Below are positions 27,244 to 37,007 of a DNA stretch of 64,000 bases, in pieces. The DNA comes from Roseobacter sp. (GTDB lineage Bacteria; Pseudomonadota; Alphaproteobacteria; Rhodobacterales; Rhodobacteraceae): NCBI GenBank assembly GCA_015665415.1, contig JADFAE010000015.1:1-64000 (forward strand). The letters run 5' to 3'. Positions within the stretch are counted from its first letter, which is position 1, and each line of letters begins with the position of its first letter. The notes under the pieces are model-generated. The model was not told where the DNA came from. It did no database searches and saw only the letters and a program-made list of their open reading frames with translations. The position numbers were made by a program, and so were the translations under genes.

Positions 27244-27684
27244 ATGCAGTCAGCCCGCCTGTCTCTTCTTTGTCGCTCTACCTCGAAGGGTGGGGGTGTC
27301 CTTTCAATGGTGGCGGCAACCCTCAGCCTGTTGGTGGGCTGCGGTGACGAAAGCCTCAGCGCCTATGGGGCGGGTGACCGCCTGTGGGTTCTGCAGCAAT
27401 TGGATGGCAATACCTTTGATGCCCGCGCCGAGATTACCTTTGACAGCGGCGGCGAGGTCAGCGGCATCGCGCCTTGCAACCTTTATCACGGCAGGCAAGT
27501 GGCCCCCTACCCCTGGATCCAGATCGAAGCATTGGCCGTGACCCGACGCGCCTGCCCGCAACTGAGGGAGGAGGCCCGCTATCTGCAGGCCCTGCAAGAG
27601 ATGGCAGAGGCAGAGGTCGCAGGCGAAGTGCTGATCCTGCGCAACCAGGCCGGGCGGGAAATGCTGTTCCGGGCGACGGACTAG
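27244..27684 (+). CDS. META-domain (HslJ-like) lipoprotein
   Basis: 146-residue exported protein with a single META domain at about 40-145: [21 protein letters not shown], then [11 protein letters not shown], then [14 protein letters not shown], the conserved Cys pair and strand order of HslJ/META proteins. The N-terminus has a hydrophobic run ending LLVGC (lipobox). HslJ is linked to heat shock and novobiocin resistance in E. coli, otherwise uncharacterised. It is probably co-transcribed with the SGNH gene. Its last four bases overlap the end of convergent recO. Confidence 0.82.
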   Translation: MQSARLSLLCRSTSKGGGVLSMVAATLSLLVGCGDESLSAYGAGDRLWVLQQLDGNTFDARAEITFDSGGEVSGIAPCNLYHGRQVAPYPWIQIEALAVTRRACPQLREEARYLQALQEMAEAEVAGEVLILRNQAGREMLFRATD

Positions 27685-28406
27685 ACCCGCCGCAAAAAGG
27701 CCTCGATGAAACGGGCACGGGCCTGGGGCAACGCGCGGTTTCCCAGGCTTGGCGCCAGCCGTTCGGCGAGGAAAAACCCGGTGGTTCGCAGCGCTTCGGC
27801 GACCTCGTGATCGGGGGCTGTGCCCTGCCCCAGCATTACCGGCGGCAGCGGCAGCAACCGCGCCACCCAGGGGCCTGCCTCCTGGCGTGAGACCGCACGC
27901 CCGGTTTTGGGCGAGACAAAGGCCAGTTCCACGTTGCGCCCGGTGACGGCGCAGGCGCTCAGATCAAGACCAAAGCCCAGTTCTGCAAGCAGGGCCATTT
28001 CCCAGCGCAGGTAGGCCAGCGGCCAGAGCTCTTCTTCCTCAAGCAGATCCAGCAAGCGTTCTGTTTGTCGGTAAAGGTCGGGATGGGCTTCGCGCTCCCC
28101 CAGACAAAACCCCAAAAGCGCGGTCACTGCATTGAGCCCCGCCAGGGCCATACGTCCGGAAAAGGCCGCCGCGGCACGGCTACGCAGAGGTTCCACCTGA
28201 TAGCTGCCAAGATGGTCCTCGAGCCGGGCCCGCCACATCAGATCCAGCTGTGCGCCCGGCTGCAGCACCGGCGCCTTTTTACGGCTGGCCCCGCCATGTA
28301 CGATGCCCGCATGCCGTCCATGGCTTTCGGTGAAGACGTCAATGATCACCGAGGTCTCGCCATGGCGACGGCTGGACAACAGGATGCCATGGTCACGCCA
28401 GTCCAA
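27681..28406 (-). CDS. recO: DNA repair protein RecO
   Basis: Recombination mediator that helps load RecA with RecR in gap repair. The 241 residues carry the OB-fold N-terminus ([25 protein letters not shown]) and a helical C-terminal domain. The metal-binding Cys set of other RecO proteins is not evident, as in many alphaproteobacteria. The start is TTG with AGGAGGA seven bases upstream. It is at the downstream end of the lepB-rnc-era direction, although DUF1491 and a plus-strand gene lie between. Confidence 0.92.
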   Translation of the reverse strand: MDWRDHGILLSSRRHGETSVIIDVFTESHGRHAGIVHGGASRKKAPVLQPGAQLDLMWRARLEDHLGSYQVEPLRSRAAAAFSGRMALAGLNAVTALLGFCLGEREAHPDLYRQTERLLDLLEEEELWPLAYLRWEMALLAELGFGLDLSACAVTGRNVELAFVSPKTGRAVSRQEAGPWVARLLPLPPVMLGQGTAPDHEVAEALRTTGFFLAERLAPSLGNRALPQARARFIEAFLRRV

Positions 28407-28497
28407 AGGTCGGTCCTCCTGTTTTGCCGTTTGCCATTGACCTCACGCCTGGGCGCCCCATCTAATTAACTCATCAGTTAAATAAAGGGGCGCTATC

Positions 28498-28803
28498 ATG
28501 CGTGGAATTACAATCACCTATCAGTACACTGGCGATGAAGCAGAATGGAAGGCCACCGTTGGCGCCTTTGTCGCAGCAATCAACGCCGATCCACGCGCCA
28601 AGGGGCGGTTCACATATCAGGTTGCGGTCGCCGACGATGGCAAGACCCGCATTCATTGGGGCCGTTGGGACGATGCCGAAACCCTCGCTCATGTTCAGGC
28701 CCAGAGCTATTTCAAGGCCTTTGCGCCAAAGGTGCAGGACTTTGCCAAGGGTGAGTTGAGCGCGACTGCGCATAACATCCTTGAGAAGACATCAGGCTGG
28801 TAG
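28498..28803 (+). CDS. Small protein, possible dimeric alpha/beta-barrel fold
   Basis: 101 residues. ITITYQYTGDEAEWKATVGAFVAAINADPRAKGRFTYQV (described as a span) gives a strand-helix-strand order. Together with RIHWGRWDDAETLAHVQAQSYFKAF it recalls the ABM/Dabb ferredoxin-like fold, used by monooxygenases and stress proteins. The family is a guess from pattern. The ATG follows AAGGGGCG. It is the only plus-strand gene in this stretch, between recO and DUF1491, both read leftward. Confidence 0.6.
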   Translation: MRGITITYQYTGDEAEWKATVGAFVAAINADPRAKGRFTYQVAVADDGKTRIHWGRWDDAETLAHVQAQSYFKAFAPKVQDFAKGELSATAHNILEKTSGW

Positions 28804-29133
28804 CTACTCCAGCCCCGGTTGCTCTAGCAGGTGGCGGCCCTGACGGTCCTCCACCTCGATCACCCAGAGGTCCGGGTCGAAACCCTGCTGGCGGCGAATC
28901 GCGGCATCCACATCGCTCTCTGCGCCGCAGGCCAGTTCCACCCATTTGCGCGCCCCGCTCATCAGATCATAGGAGCGGTGAAAACTCTGTGCCTGTCCGT
29001 CCAGGGTGTTGAGCTTGACCAGCACCGCGCCTGCGGTGTCATCGCCATGGGCGGTGACAAAGGCAGGGATTTCCTGAAAGCGCAGGCGGGAAAGATAGGC
29101 ATCAACCCAGAAACGGGCGGTGAGACGGGTCAT
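28804..29133 (-). CDS. DUF1491 family protein
   Basis: 109-residue soluble protein of the DUF1491 family, found mainly in alphaproteobacteria. The N-terminus RLTARFWVDAYLSRLRF and the C-terminal FDPDLWVIEVEDRQGRHLLEQ fit my memory of the family; function unknown. It ends just after the stop of the convergent gene and follows era in the leftward run, with a 121-base gap that contains a dispersed-repeat-like sequence. Confidence 0.8.
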   Translation of the reverse strand: MTRLTARFWVDAYLSRLRFQEIPAFVTAHGDDTAGAVLVKLNTLDGQAQSFHRSYDLMSGARKWVELACGAESDVDAAIRRQQGFDPDLWVIEVEDRQGRHLLEQPGLE

Positions 29134-29189
29134 GGGGCCTCTGTCGGGATCTGGACCGCCAGGGGTGGCCTGTGGTGGACCCGCAGGAT

Positions 29190-29222
29190 GCCTCCGGCGG
29201 GGATATTTGTAGCCAAGTGAAA
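29190..29222 (+). repeat. Possible Rhodobacteraceae dispersed intergenic repeat
   Basis: The stretch starts GCCTCCGGCGGGGATATTTG and ends AGCCAAGTGAAAG. I recall very similar CTCCGGCGGGxxTATTT...AAGxxGAAG strings at many intergenic sites in Rhodobacteraceae genomes. Only one copy was found in this window. It lies between era and the DUF1491 gene and reads on the plus strand. Confidence 0.5.
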
Positions 29223-29254
29223 GCCGGGCGGCGGCGGGGCCACCCAGATCAAAG

Positions 29255-30160
29255 TCAATTTCCGTCTTTGAAGTCGAGGCCCATTTCGGAATAGCGCTCT
29301 GCCTCTTCCAGCCAGTTAGGGCGCACCTTGACCTGCAGAAACAGATGCACCTTGCGGCCCAAGAATTCCGTCAGTTCCTCGCGGGCGGCCTGAGAGACCG
29401 ATTTGATGGTCTCGCCGCGTTTGCCCAGCACGATGCCCTTGTGGCCATCGCGGACCACATAGATCACCTGGTCGATCTTGGCGGATCCATCCTTGCGCTC
29501 TTCCCAATTTTCGGTCTCAACCGTCATCTGATAGGGCAATTCCTGATGCAGGCGCAGAGTCAGTTTTTCCCGGGTTATCTCAGCCGCGATCATCCGCATC
29601 GGCAGATCCGCGATCTGATCTTCGGGATAAAGCCAGGGTCCCTCGGGCAGTTCTTTTGCCAACCAGCTGCGCAATGCATCGACCCCATGGCCGCGTTCTG
29701 CCGAGATCAGAAAGGTCTCGGCGAACTCATAACGCTCATTGAGATCCTTGGTCAGCCCCAGCAGCACTTCGGATTGCACCCGGTCGATCTTGTTGATCAC
29801 CAGGGCCACGGTGCGGCCCTGGCCGATATCCGCCAGGCCTTCGAGAATACGCTCGACGCCCTCGGTGATGCCGCGGTGGGCCTCGACCAACAGGAGCACC
29901 ACATCGGCATCCGCTGCTCCGCCCCAGGCGGCGGCCACCATGGCGCGGTCAAGACGTCGGCGCGGCTGGAACAGGCCGGGCGTGTCAACAAAGACGATCT
30001 GGGCATCGCCTTCCATCGCCACGCCGCGCACGCGGGCGCGGGTGGTCTGTACCTTGTGGGTCACGATCGAAACCTTGGCCCCGACCATGCGGTTCAGCAG
30101 GGTGGATTTGCCCGCGTTGGGCTCTCCGATCAGGGCGGCGAAACCGGCGCGTGTTGTCAT
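29255..30160 (-). CDS. era: Ribosome-assembly GTPase Era
   Basis: 301-residue GTPase that binds the 3' end of 16S rRNA during 30S assembly. G-motifs: G1 GEPNAGKS, G3 DTPG, G4 NKID, G5 SAERG. The C-terminal KH domain is at about 205-300, with the loop [12 protein letters not shown]. Its start overlaps the rnc stop by four bases, the classic lepB-rnc-era arrangement. Confidence 0.97.
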   Translation of the reverse strand: MTTRAGFAALIGEPNAGKSTLLNRMVGAKVSIVTHKVQTTRARVRGVAMEGDAQIVFVDTPGLFQPRRRLDRAMVAAAWGGAADADVVLLLVEAHRGITEGVERILEGLADIGQGRTVALVINKIDRVQSEVLLGLTKDLNERYEFAETFLISAERGHGVDALRSWLAKELPEGPWLYPEDQIADLPMRMIAAEITREKLTLRLHQELPYQMTVETENWEERKDGSAKIDQVIYVVRDGHKGIVLGKRGETIKSVSQAAREELTEFLGRKVHLFLQVKVRPNWLEEAERYSEMGLDFKDGN

Positions 30161-30843
30161 GTTTTTTGCTCCAAACGTGCCAAGAGCGCCTTGGCTGCGG
30201 CCTGTTCTGCGAGGCGTTTGGAGCCCGCAGAGGCGCGTTCTTCATGACCATCATCCAAGCGCACGGCGATGGTAAAGATGGGTTGGTGATCGGGACCACT
30301 GCGGGCCACTTCGACGTAGGCGGGTGGCGACTGGCGGCGGGCCTGGGCAAATTCCTGCAGCGCGGTTTTTGCATCGCGTGCATCGTCTTCGACCTGGTGA
30401 ATGCGCGCGCCCCAGAGCCGCAGGATCATTGCCTGCGCCACCTCGAAACCGGCATCCTTGTAAACGGCGGCGATCACCGCCTCCATGCCGTCGCCCAGCA
30501 GTGCCAGCTTGCGACGTCCACCCGACATCATCTCTGAGCGGCCCAGTTTCAGCACCGACCCCAGATCGATCTCGCGTGCGACATCGGCGCAGGCCTCCTT
30601 GCGCACCAGCGCGTTGAAACGCGGGGCAAGCTGTCCTTCGCTGGCGGTCTTGTCATGATCGAGCAGAGCCGTGGCCATGACCAAGCCTAGCACACGATCG
30701 CCGAGAAACTCCAAACGCTGGTTGTCCTGGCGATTGGGCGATGAAACGGAGGGGTGGGTCAGCGCGCGCACCAGAAGCTCCGGCTGGGCAAAGTCATGCC
30801 CGATCCGGTCCTGAAAGGCGCGCATCTCTTTGGAAAGTTTCAC
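30157..30843 (-). CDS. rnc: Ribonuclease III
   Basis: 228-residue dsRNA endonuclease that processes rRNA and some mRNAs. The catalytic signature is [12 protein letters not shown] (about residues 44-55). The second catalytic acidic residues come from [12 protein letters not shown], and a dsRNA-binding domain occupies about 155-226 ([11 protein letters not shown] at its start). The start overlaps the lepB stop by four bases. Confidence 0.97.
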   Translation of the reverse strand: MKLSKEMRAFQDRIGHDFAQPELLVRALTHPSVSSPNRQDNQRLEFLGDRVLGLVMATALLDHDKTASEGQLAPRFNALVRKEACADVAREIDLGSVLKLGRSEMMSGGRRKLALLGDGMEAVIAAVYKDAGFEVAQAMILRLWGARIHQVEDDARDAKTALQEFAQARRQSPPAYVEVARSGPDHQPIFTIAVRLDDGHEERASAGSKRLAEQAAAKALLARLEQKT

Positions 30844-31676
30844 TCGATCCCCTTGAAGTAGCGATTCGAACGCCAGGTCCAGAAGAACAGCATGGAGCGT
30901 CCGGCAGAAGAGAACATGATGCGATCTGCCCGGCCAATCAGGTTTTCCAGCGGCACAAAGCCAACGCCACCGGCGCTTTGGGCCAGACGGCTGTCACTGG
31001 AGTTGTCGCGGTTGTCGCCCATGAAGAAGAAATGCCCCTCGGGCACCTGATACACGCCGGTATGGTCTGCCGACTGATTGCCGATGTTGAGGACAACATG
31101 TTGGGAGCCACCGGGCAGGGTTTCGATCTGGCGTGATTTGAGACAGGATCCGCCCTGCCCCACCGGCTGGTTCTCACAACGCGGATAAGAGCCCTGCGGC
31201 CCCTGTGGGGCCATCAGCTCTTCGAAATTGCCCGCATCCTCGCGCCCGACAGCCTTGCCATTGATGAACAGTGCCCCGTTCTTCATCTGGATCTTGTCGC
31301 CGGGCAGGCCGATCAAACGCTTGATGAAATCGGTGCCGGTCACCGGGTGGCGAAAGACCACCACATCGCCGCGCTCTGGGTCCGAGCCGAGAAAGCGGGA
31401 ATTGTCACCATCGAGAAACCCGCAGATATCCTTGGCGTCGATATCAACCCCGATAACCCCCAGGCGCACACTGGGACAGGAGGCATAGGAGTAGCCATAG
31501 GCCATCTTGTTCACAAAGAGGAAATCGCCAATCAGCAAGGTCTCTTTCATCGACCCGGAGGGGATCCAGAAGGGCTGAAAAAACAGGGTGCGGAAAACCC
31601 CTGCAATGAGCAGAGCATAGACAATGGTTTTTACCGTTTCGAGGATCGAGTGTCCGGCTGAGGTTTTGGCCGTCAT
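30840..31676 (-). CDS. lepB: Signal peptidase I
   Basis: 278-residue membrane protease that removes signal peptides. One N-terminal transmembrane helix (about 12-33), catalytic Ser42 in [10 protein letters not shown], catalytic Lys in [11 protein letters not shown] and the C-terminal box [11 protein letters not shown]. Cys residues in SCPSVRLG and SCLKSRQ are extra but common in alphaproteobacteria. It is translationally coupled to rnc and has a 66-base gap from acpS. Confidence 0.96.
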   Translation of the reverse strand: MTAKTSAGHSILETVKTIVYALLIAGVFRTLFFQPFWIPSGSMKETLLIGDFLFVNKMAYGYSYASCPSVRLGVIGVDIDAKDICGFLDGDNSRFLGSDPERGDVVVFRHPVTGTDFIKRLIGLPGDKIQMKNGALFINGKAVGREDAGNFEELMAPQGPQGSYPRCENQPVGQGGSCLKSRQIETLPGGSQHVVLNIGNQSADHTGVYQVPEGHFFFMGDNRDNSSDSRLAQSAGGVGFVPLENLIGRADRIMFSSAGRSMLFFWTWRSNRYFKGIE

Positions 31677-31742
31677 CAGGCTCTCCGGGTTATAAATAAA
31701 GGGTCCGGCGCTACATGAGGGTGCGGCGGGCGCAAGTCAAGC

Positions 31743-32189
31743 TTATGCGTTGGTTTCCGCCCCTTGAGCCGGTGTTTCCGCCACTTCACCCCCAATTGGC
31801 AGGGCTTCGATCAGAACAAAGGCCTGGGCCCAGGGGTGATCATCAGTCAGGCTCACATGAATCACCGCGCGGTGACCCGGCGGTGTCATCTTTTTCAGGC
31901 GATCCGCGGCCCAGCCGGTGACATGCATGACAGGCTGGCCAGTGCGCAGGTTGCTGACCGCCATATCCTTCCAGGCGATGCCCATGCGCAGGCCGGTGCC
32001 AAGCGCCTTGGAGCAGGCCTCCTTGGCGGCCCAGCGTTTGGCATAGGTGCCTGCCACGTCGCGGCGGCGGTCCGCCTTGCGCTGCTCCGTCTCGGTGAAG
32101 ACCCGATTGCGGAACCTGTCGCCAAAGCGATCCAGGGTGCCCTGAATACGCTCGATATTGGCAAGATCGGTTCCGATGCCGAGGATCAT
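31743..32189 (-). CDS. acpS: Holo-[acyl-carrier-protein] synthase
   Basis: 148 residues. It moves phosphopantetheine from CoA to acyl carrier protein. Signatures: [14 protein letters not shown] (metal-binding Asp) and [16 protein letters not shown] (metal Glu). The C-terminal tail (about 125-148) is Glu/Ala-rich and longer than in E. coli. It starts four bases after the LysE stop in the pdxJ-LysE-acpS-lepB series. Confidence 0.95.
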   Translation of the reverse strand: MILGIGTDLANIERIQGTLDRFGDRFRNRVFTETEQRKADRRRDVAGTYAKRWAAKEACSKALGTGLRMGIAWKDMAVSNLRTGQPVMHVTGWAADRLKKMTPPGHRAVIHVSLTDDHPWAQAFVLIEALPIGGEVAETPAQGAETNA

Positions 32190-32193
32190 GGCG

Positions 32194-32820
32194 CTACCCG
32201 TCCAGTCGCGCCGTCAGGATCTTGAGACTGGCAAAGCCAAAAAAGCCGGCAAAGACCAGCTCAAAGCCGCGCTTCATCCGCATGTAGCCTGCGACCACTC
32301 CGGGGGTGGAGAACAAAAAGGCATAGCCGACGAAGATCAGGATTGAACCCGAATAGAGAAAGGCAAAAAGGCCAAAGACCTCAGCCGGGACGGATCCGGC
32401 AGGCAGAACCAGCGAATAGATCGAGGCCCAGGACAGGATCGCCTTGGGATTGGTCAGGTGGATCAAAGCGCCTTTGCTAAAGATCTGCCAGGCCGTGCCG
32501 CCATAGGCACGCTGTGACAGGGGCGCATTGGGTGTCAGCGCAGAGCGCAAGGATTTTGCAGCCAGGAACAGCAGGTAGCCGGCCCCGCAGTAGCGCAGGA
32601 CCTCAAAGACCCAGGCATTGGCCAGCATCAGCGCGCTGAGGCCCGCCGCCGCGGCCAGCCCCCAGGAGGCTGAACCAAACAAAATCCCCAGCGCAAAAAT
32701 CAATCCGGCCCTGCGACCGGTGTTCATAGACGTTCCGGCAATGGACAGGGTCGCGGGGCCGGGACTGCCCCCGGCAAGAACCCAGGCGACCCAAAGCGCG
32801 GCCCATTCCGGGCCAATCAC
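32194..32820 (-). CDS. LysE/RhtB-family amino acid exporter
   Basis: 208-residue membrane protein with five to six helices. The first half carries [20 protein letters not shown], a variant of the family's PGP loop, and [16 protein letters not shown]; the second half has [10 protein letters not shown], the NPK motif of LysE/RhtB proteins. The substrate is unknown. Its GTG start overlaps the pdxJ stop by four bases (GTGA), so it is coupled to pdxJ within an otherwise housekeeping operon. Confidence 0.88.
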   Translation of the reverse strand: MIGPEWAALWVAWVLAGGSPGPATLSIAGTSMNTGRRAGLIFALGILFGSASWGLAAAAGLSALMLANAWVFEVLRYCGAGYLLFLAAKSLRSALTPNAPLSQRAYGGTAWQIFSKGALIHLTNPKAILSWASIYSLVLPAGSVPAEVFGLFAFLYSGSILIFVGYAFLFSTPGVVAGYMRMKRGFELVFAGFFGFASLKILTARLDG

Positions 32821-33563
32821 GCCCGGGCCTCGTCCATCTTGCGGCGCATCTCTGCCAGAGCGGCCGGCAGGCCGACAAACATCGCCTCCCCCATCAGGAA
32901 GTGACCAATGTTCAGCTCTTTCACCTGCGGCAAGGCGGCAATAGGGCCAACACTGTCGTAGGTCAGGCCATGACCGACATGCACCTCGAGCCCCAGACCA
33001 TGGGCATAGGCCGCCATCTCGGTGATTTTGGTCAGTTCAGCGTCGCGCTCCTCCCAGCGACCTTCGGCCCAGGCATCGGCATAAGCACCGGCATGCAGCT
33101 CGATCACCGGCGCACCAATACGATGGCTGGCCTCGACCTGGGCCTTATCCGCAGCGATGAACATGGAAACCCGGCTGCCCGCATCGCGCAAAGGGGCGAT
33201 GTAGTCAGCCAGCGCATTGTCATTGGCGGCCACGTCCAGCCCGCCTTCGGTGGTGCGCTCTTCGCGCTTTTCCGGCACCAGGCAAATTGCGTGCGGTTTG
33301 TGCCGCAGGGCAATGGCCTGCATCTCTTGTGTTGCCGCCATCTCAAAGTTCAGCGGGATGCGCAGCGCCGCCATCAGACCATCAATGTCGCTGTCGATGA
33401 TATGGCGGCGGTCTTCGCGCAGATGCGCGGTAATACCATCGGCACCGGCATTCTGCGCCAGGATCGCTGCCCGCACCGGATCGGGATTGTCGCCGCCGCG
33501 GGCATTGCGCACCGTGGCCACGTGGTCGATGTTCACACCCAAGCGCAACGCGTTCTGAGCCAT
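32817..33563 (-). CDS. pdxJ: Pyridoxine 5'-phosphate synthase
   Basis: Condenses 1-deoxyxylulose 5-phosphate with 3-amino-2-oxopropyl phosphate in vitamin B6 synthesis. 248 residues with [19 protein letters not shown], the catalytic HLREDRRHI and the phosphate-site GHGLTYDSV. The frame is open 21 codons further upstream, but the ATG of [10 protein letters not shown] with AGGA eight bases before it matches the family N-terminus. Confidence 0.96.
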   Translation of the reverse strand: MAQNALRLGVNIDHVATVRNARGGDNPDPVRAAILAQNAGADGITAHLREDRRHIIDSDIDGLMAALRIPLNFEMAATQEMQAIALRHKPHAICLVPEKREERTTEGGLDVAANDNALADYIAPLRDAGSRVSMFIAADKAQVEASHRIGAPVIELHAGAYADAWAEGRWEERDAELTKITEMAAYAHGLGLEVHVGHGLTYDSVGPIAALPQVKELNIGHFLMGEAMFVGLPAALAEMRRKMDEARA

Positions 33564-33650
33564 ATCATTAGTCCTGAAATCAGTCTCTGTTGCCCCAGAG
33601 ACTAGACAGCGCACCCGCGAGGGCAACCCCTAGCCCGGCAATTCGCACCG

Positions 33651-34358
33651 CTATTTTGCTTTGCGCACCCTTGGCAGCACCAGCTTGGGTTTGGATTTCA
33701 CCACCTCCGGCGCGGGGCTGATCCCGGCGGCCTCCATCTCGGCGCGTTTCTTGATCGCCTCGAACTTGGCCTTGATGCGTGAGCGGCGATGCTGCTGGTA
33801 GGCGCGGATCACTGGCAAGCTGAGCATATAGCAGACGGTGGCGGTGATGACCCCGGGCAGAACCCCGCCCACCAGATAGGGAAAGAACACCTCGTCGTAG
33901 AACAGGTCCAGCCCGTGCCAATCGGCGGGGCGGTCATGGAACAGCGCAAAGAGATTGTCCTTCAGGTCCTTGCCCGCATCTAGGAACTTGCCCGCCAGCG
34001 ATTTGTCGACTTCTTCGTATTCGGTGCCCAGCATCCAATGCCCGGTCTGCAACGCAGCAACCCCAATGGGCACATAGGTCAGCGGATTGCCAAAAAAGGT
34101 CCCGCTGAGGGCGGCCAGGATATTACCATTCATCAGCCGGGCAATCAGCGCGGCGACGACAAAATGCATGGCATAAAACGGCGTGAAAGTGGTGAAGACC
34201 CCGGCCCAGATCCCCCGTGCGATACGCTCTGGCGAATCCGGCAAACGGCGCACCCGGTGTTTTACGTATAAAAACGCCCGCTTCCAGCCCCCGCGGGGCC
34301 AGATAAAGTCCGCAACCGCCCGAAGGAGCGGGCGTCTATCGCGGCGCCTGAATACCAA
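33651..34358 (-). CDS. DUF2062 domain-containing membrane protein
   Basis: 235 residues. A basic N-terminus precedes the DUF2062 block SPERIARGIWAGVFTTFTPFYAMHFVVAALIARLMNGN (span about 42-80) and GTFFGNPLTY. Two to three membrane helices are expected. The C-terminus is highly basic (KPKLVLPRVRKAK). Function unknown; its place between relA and pdxJ is common in Rhodobacterales. Confidence 0.85.
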   Translation of the reverse strand: MVFRRRDRRPLLRAVADFIWPRGGWKRAFLYVKHRVRRLPDSPERIARGIWAGVFTTFTPFYAMHFVVAALIARLMNGNILAALSGTFFGNPLTYVPIGVAALQTGHWMLGTEYEEVDKSLAGKFLDAGKDLKDNLFALFHDRPADWHGLDLFYDEVFFPYLVGGVLPGVITATVCYMLSLPVIRAYQQHRRSRIKAKFEAIKKRAEMEAAGISPAPEVVKSKPKLVLPRVRKAK

Positions 34359-34391
34359 AACCCCTGGTCCTTCCTCGTTTCAAGCCTGCAT

Positions 34392-36524
34392 TCACTCCGA
34401 AACCGAGCGTGTCTCCGGTCGCTCCCGAAAACGCGCGACTTCGGCGACATCGCTCTCGGCCTCCAACGTCAGCATCAAGGAATGCAACTGCTCCACATCC
34501 CTCAGTTCGACATTTACCCTAAGACGGTAAAAGTCTGGTTTCCGATCGACGAATTCAAGGTCGGAGATATTGGCCTTCTTCTCGCCAATCAATGTGCAAA
34601 TTCGCCCCAGGACACCGGCATCATTGCCGATGGTCAGGTCCAGAGTGATCCCATAGGCCGCCGCATGGGTGCCGCTGTCCCAATGCACATCGACCCAACG
34701 CTCTGGCTGGCTGTCAAATTCGCTCAGCTTGTCGCAATCCGCTGCATGTACCACAACACCGCGACCGCGGTAGGTGATACCAATGATCCGCTCGCCGGGC
34801 AGGGGCTGACAGCAGGGCGCACGCTCAAAGCTTTGTCCTGCCTCCAACCCGATGACCGCACGACGCGGCGAGATCACATCGCCCTCCTGCGAGGTCAGCT
34901 CTGGGTAGACCGATTGCACCACGTCATGGGCGGTGATCTCGGCCGCGCCAAGGCTCGCCAACAGCTCATTCACCGAATTGATACGCAGCGCCCGGGCGGC
35001 TGTTTCCAGCGTCTTGTCGGTTGCCTTGCGGTCCACGTGTTCAAAGGCGGAGCGGGCCAGTTCGCGGCCCAATTTGACAAACCGCGCCCGATCCGCCTCG
35101 CGCAGGGCGCGGCGAATGGCAGTGCGGGCCTTGCCGGTGGTGGCGATCTCCAGCCAGCTCACCTGAGGCATCTGGCCCTCGGCGGTGATCACCTCAACCG
35201 ATTGGCCATTACGGATCCGGGTCCAGAGCGGCACCCGAATGCCGTCGATCTTGGCCCCGACGCAGGCGTGACCAATGCGGGTGTGGATGGCATAGGCAAA
35301 ATCAATCGGAGTTGCGCCTTTGGGCAGCTTGGTCACATCGCCCTTGGGGGTAAAACAGAAGACCTGATCGGAATACATCTCCAGCTTCACCGCTTCGAGG
35401 AACTCGTCGTGATCCTCCTCGGCGTCAAACTGTTCGGTCAGCGAAGCAATCCATTTGGCCGGGTCCACCGCAAATGGGTTCTGGGTGCGCACCCCATCGC
35501 GGTAGGACCAATGGGCGGCAACCCCGGTTTCCGCCACATCATGCATCTGCCGGGTGCGGATCTGCACCTCGACCCGCTTGCCATCGCGTCCCGACACCGT
35601 GGTGTGGATCGAGCGATAGCCGTTGGACTTGGGCTGGCTGATGTAATCCTTGAAGCGTCCCGGCACCGCGCGCCAACGCTGGTGGATCGCGCCCAGCGCG
35701 CGATAGCTGTCTTCCTCGCTTTGGGTGATGACACGAAAGCCGTAGATGTCAGAGAGCCTTGAGAAGCCCTGATCCTTGGCCTGCATCTTGCGCCAGATCG
35801 AATAGGGTTTCTTGGCGCGGCCAAAGACCTCGGCCTCGATGCCCGCCTTTTCCAGCTCGATACGCATATCGCCGGTAATCCGGTGGATCACATCCCCGGT
35901 CTCGCGCTGCAGGGTGACAAAGCGGCGAATGATCGATTGACGCCCCTCAGCGTTGAGCACCTTGAAGGCCAGGTCTTCCAGCTCTTCGCGCATCCACTGC
36001 ATCCCCATGCGCCCCGCAAGTGGCGCATAGATATCCATGGTTTCGCGCGCCTTCTGCGCTTGTTTTTCCGGCCGCATTGCCTTGATGGTGCGCATATTGT
36101 GCAAGCGGTCAGCCAGCTTGACCAGGATAACCCGCAGGTCCTTGGACATGGCCATAAACAGTTTGCGGAAATTCTCCGCCTGTTTGGTCTCGCGGCTGGA
36201 GAGCTGCAGATTGGTCAGCTTGGTGACCCCATCCACCAGCTCAGCCACCTCATCGCCAAAGCGGTGGGCGACCTCTTCATAAGAGGCCTTGGTGTCTTCG
36301 ATGGTGTCGTGCAGCAAGGCGGTGATGATGGTGGCATCATCCAGGCGCTGCTCGGTCAGCAGCGCGGCAACCGCGACGGGATGGGTGAAATAGGGTTCCC
36401 CAGAGTGGCGAAACTGCCCGTCATGCATTTCTTCGCCATAGGCAAAAGCCTCAGCGATCTTGCCTGCATTAGTCTTGGGGTTGTAGTTGCGGACCAGAGC
36501 AATCAGGTCTTCTGGTGTAATCAT
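34392..36524 (-). CDS. Bifunctional (p)ppGpp synthetase/hydrolase
   Basis: 710-residue RelA/SpoT (Rsh) protein controlling the stringent response. The HD hydrolase domain (about 25-190) is intact: PYFTHPVAVA, LLHDTIEDT and VKLADRLHNMRT. The synthetase domain (about 230-360) carries YGFRVIT and KPKSNGYRSIHT-like QPKSNGYRSIHT. TGS (about 390-450) and a C-terminal ACT domain (about 635-705) follow. Having HD residues intact makes it bifunctional. It follows rpoZ on the same strand, as in E. coli spoT. Confidence 0.95.
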   Translation of the reverse strand: MITPEDLIALVRNYNPKTNAGKIAEAFAYGEEMHDGQFRHSGEPYFTHPVAVAALLTEQRLDDATIITALLHDTIEDTKASYEEVAHRFGDEVAELVDGVTKLTNLQLSSRETKQAENFRKLFMAMSKDLRVILVKLADRLHNMRTIKAMRPEKQAQKARETMDIYAPLAGRMGMQWMREELEDLAFKVLNAEGRQSIIRRFVTLQRETGDVIHRITGDMRIELEKAGIEAEVFGRAKKPYSIWRKMQAKDQGFSRLSDIYGFRVITQSEEDSYRALGAIHQRWRAVPGRFKDYISQPKSNGYRSIHTTVSGRDGKRVEVQIRTRQMHDVAETGVAAHWSYRDGVRTQNPFAVDPAKWIASLTEQFDAEEDHDEFLEAVKLEMYSDQVFCFTPKGDVTKLPKGATPIDFAYAIHTRIGHACVGAKIDGIRVPLWTRIRNGQSVEVITAEGQMPQVSWLEIATTGKARTAIRRALREADRARFVKLGRELARSAFEHVDRKATDKTLETAARALRINSVNELLASLGAAEITAHDVVQSVYPELTSQEGDVISPRRAVIGLEAGQSFERAPCCQPLPGERIIGITYRGRGVVVHAADCDKLSEFDSQPERWVDVHWDSGTHAAAYGITLDLTIGNDAGVLGRICTLIGEKKANISDLEFVDRKPDFYRLRVNVELRDVEQLHSLMLTLEAESDVAEVARFRERPETRSVSE

Positions 36525-36559
36525 TTCCAGTCCGCAGCCTCAGATTGGTAGTGCCGGTG

Positions 36560-36913
36560 TCAGCCCTGCCCCTGGGCCTCCATGAGTGCGCGCAGCAGTT
36601 TTTCTTCCGACATGTCGTCGTCAGCAGGCTTGTCGTTTTCGGCCCCCATCAACAGAGCCATCGAATCTTCTTCGGGCTCGTCGACTTCGATCTGGTTCTG
36701 GTTGTTCTCGATCAGACGCTCGCGCAGGTCATCAGCGCGCTGGGTCTCATCCGCAATCTCGCGCAGCGACACAACAGGGTTCTTGTCGTTGTCACGCTCA
36801 ACAGTCAGCTCAGCGCCGGCAGCAATCTCGCGGGCACGATGGGCCGCCAGCATTACCAGCTCAAAGCGGTTGGGTACTTTGTCTACGCAGTCTTCAACCG
36901 TCACGCGGGCCAT
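36560..36913 (-). CDS. rpoZ: RNA polymerase omega subunit
   Basis: 117 residues. [20 protein letters not shown] and LAAHRAREI are the omega core that clamps the beta' C-terminus. The acidic C-terminal extension is usual in alphaproteobacteria. It lies directly upstream of the relA/spoT gene, matching the ppGpp-binding role known for omega. Confidence 0.96.
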   Translation of the reverse strand: MARVTVEDCVDKVPNRFELVMLAAHRAREIAAGAELTVERDNDKNPVVSLREIADETQRADDLRERLIENNQNQIEVDEPEEDSMALLMGAENDKPADDDMSEEKLLRALMEAQGQG

Positions 36914-37007
36914 AGGCGACTCTCCAAAATCAATGTGGGTCCGGAAGGGCGACTTTTACGCCCAAATCTTTTTATTGACAAGCGCAGAAAGCAACGCAAG
37001 GGCGGGT

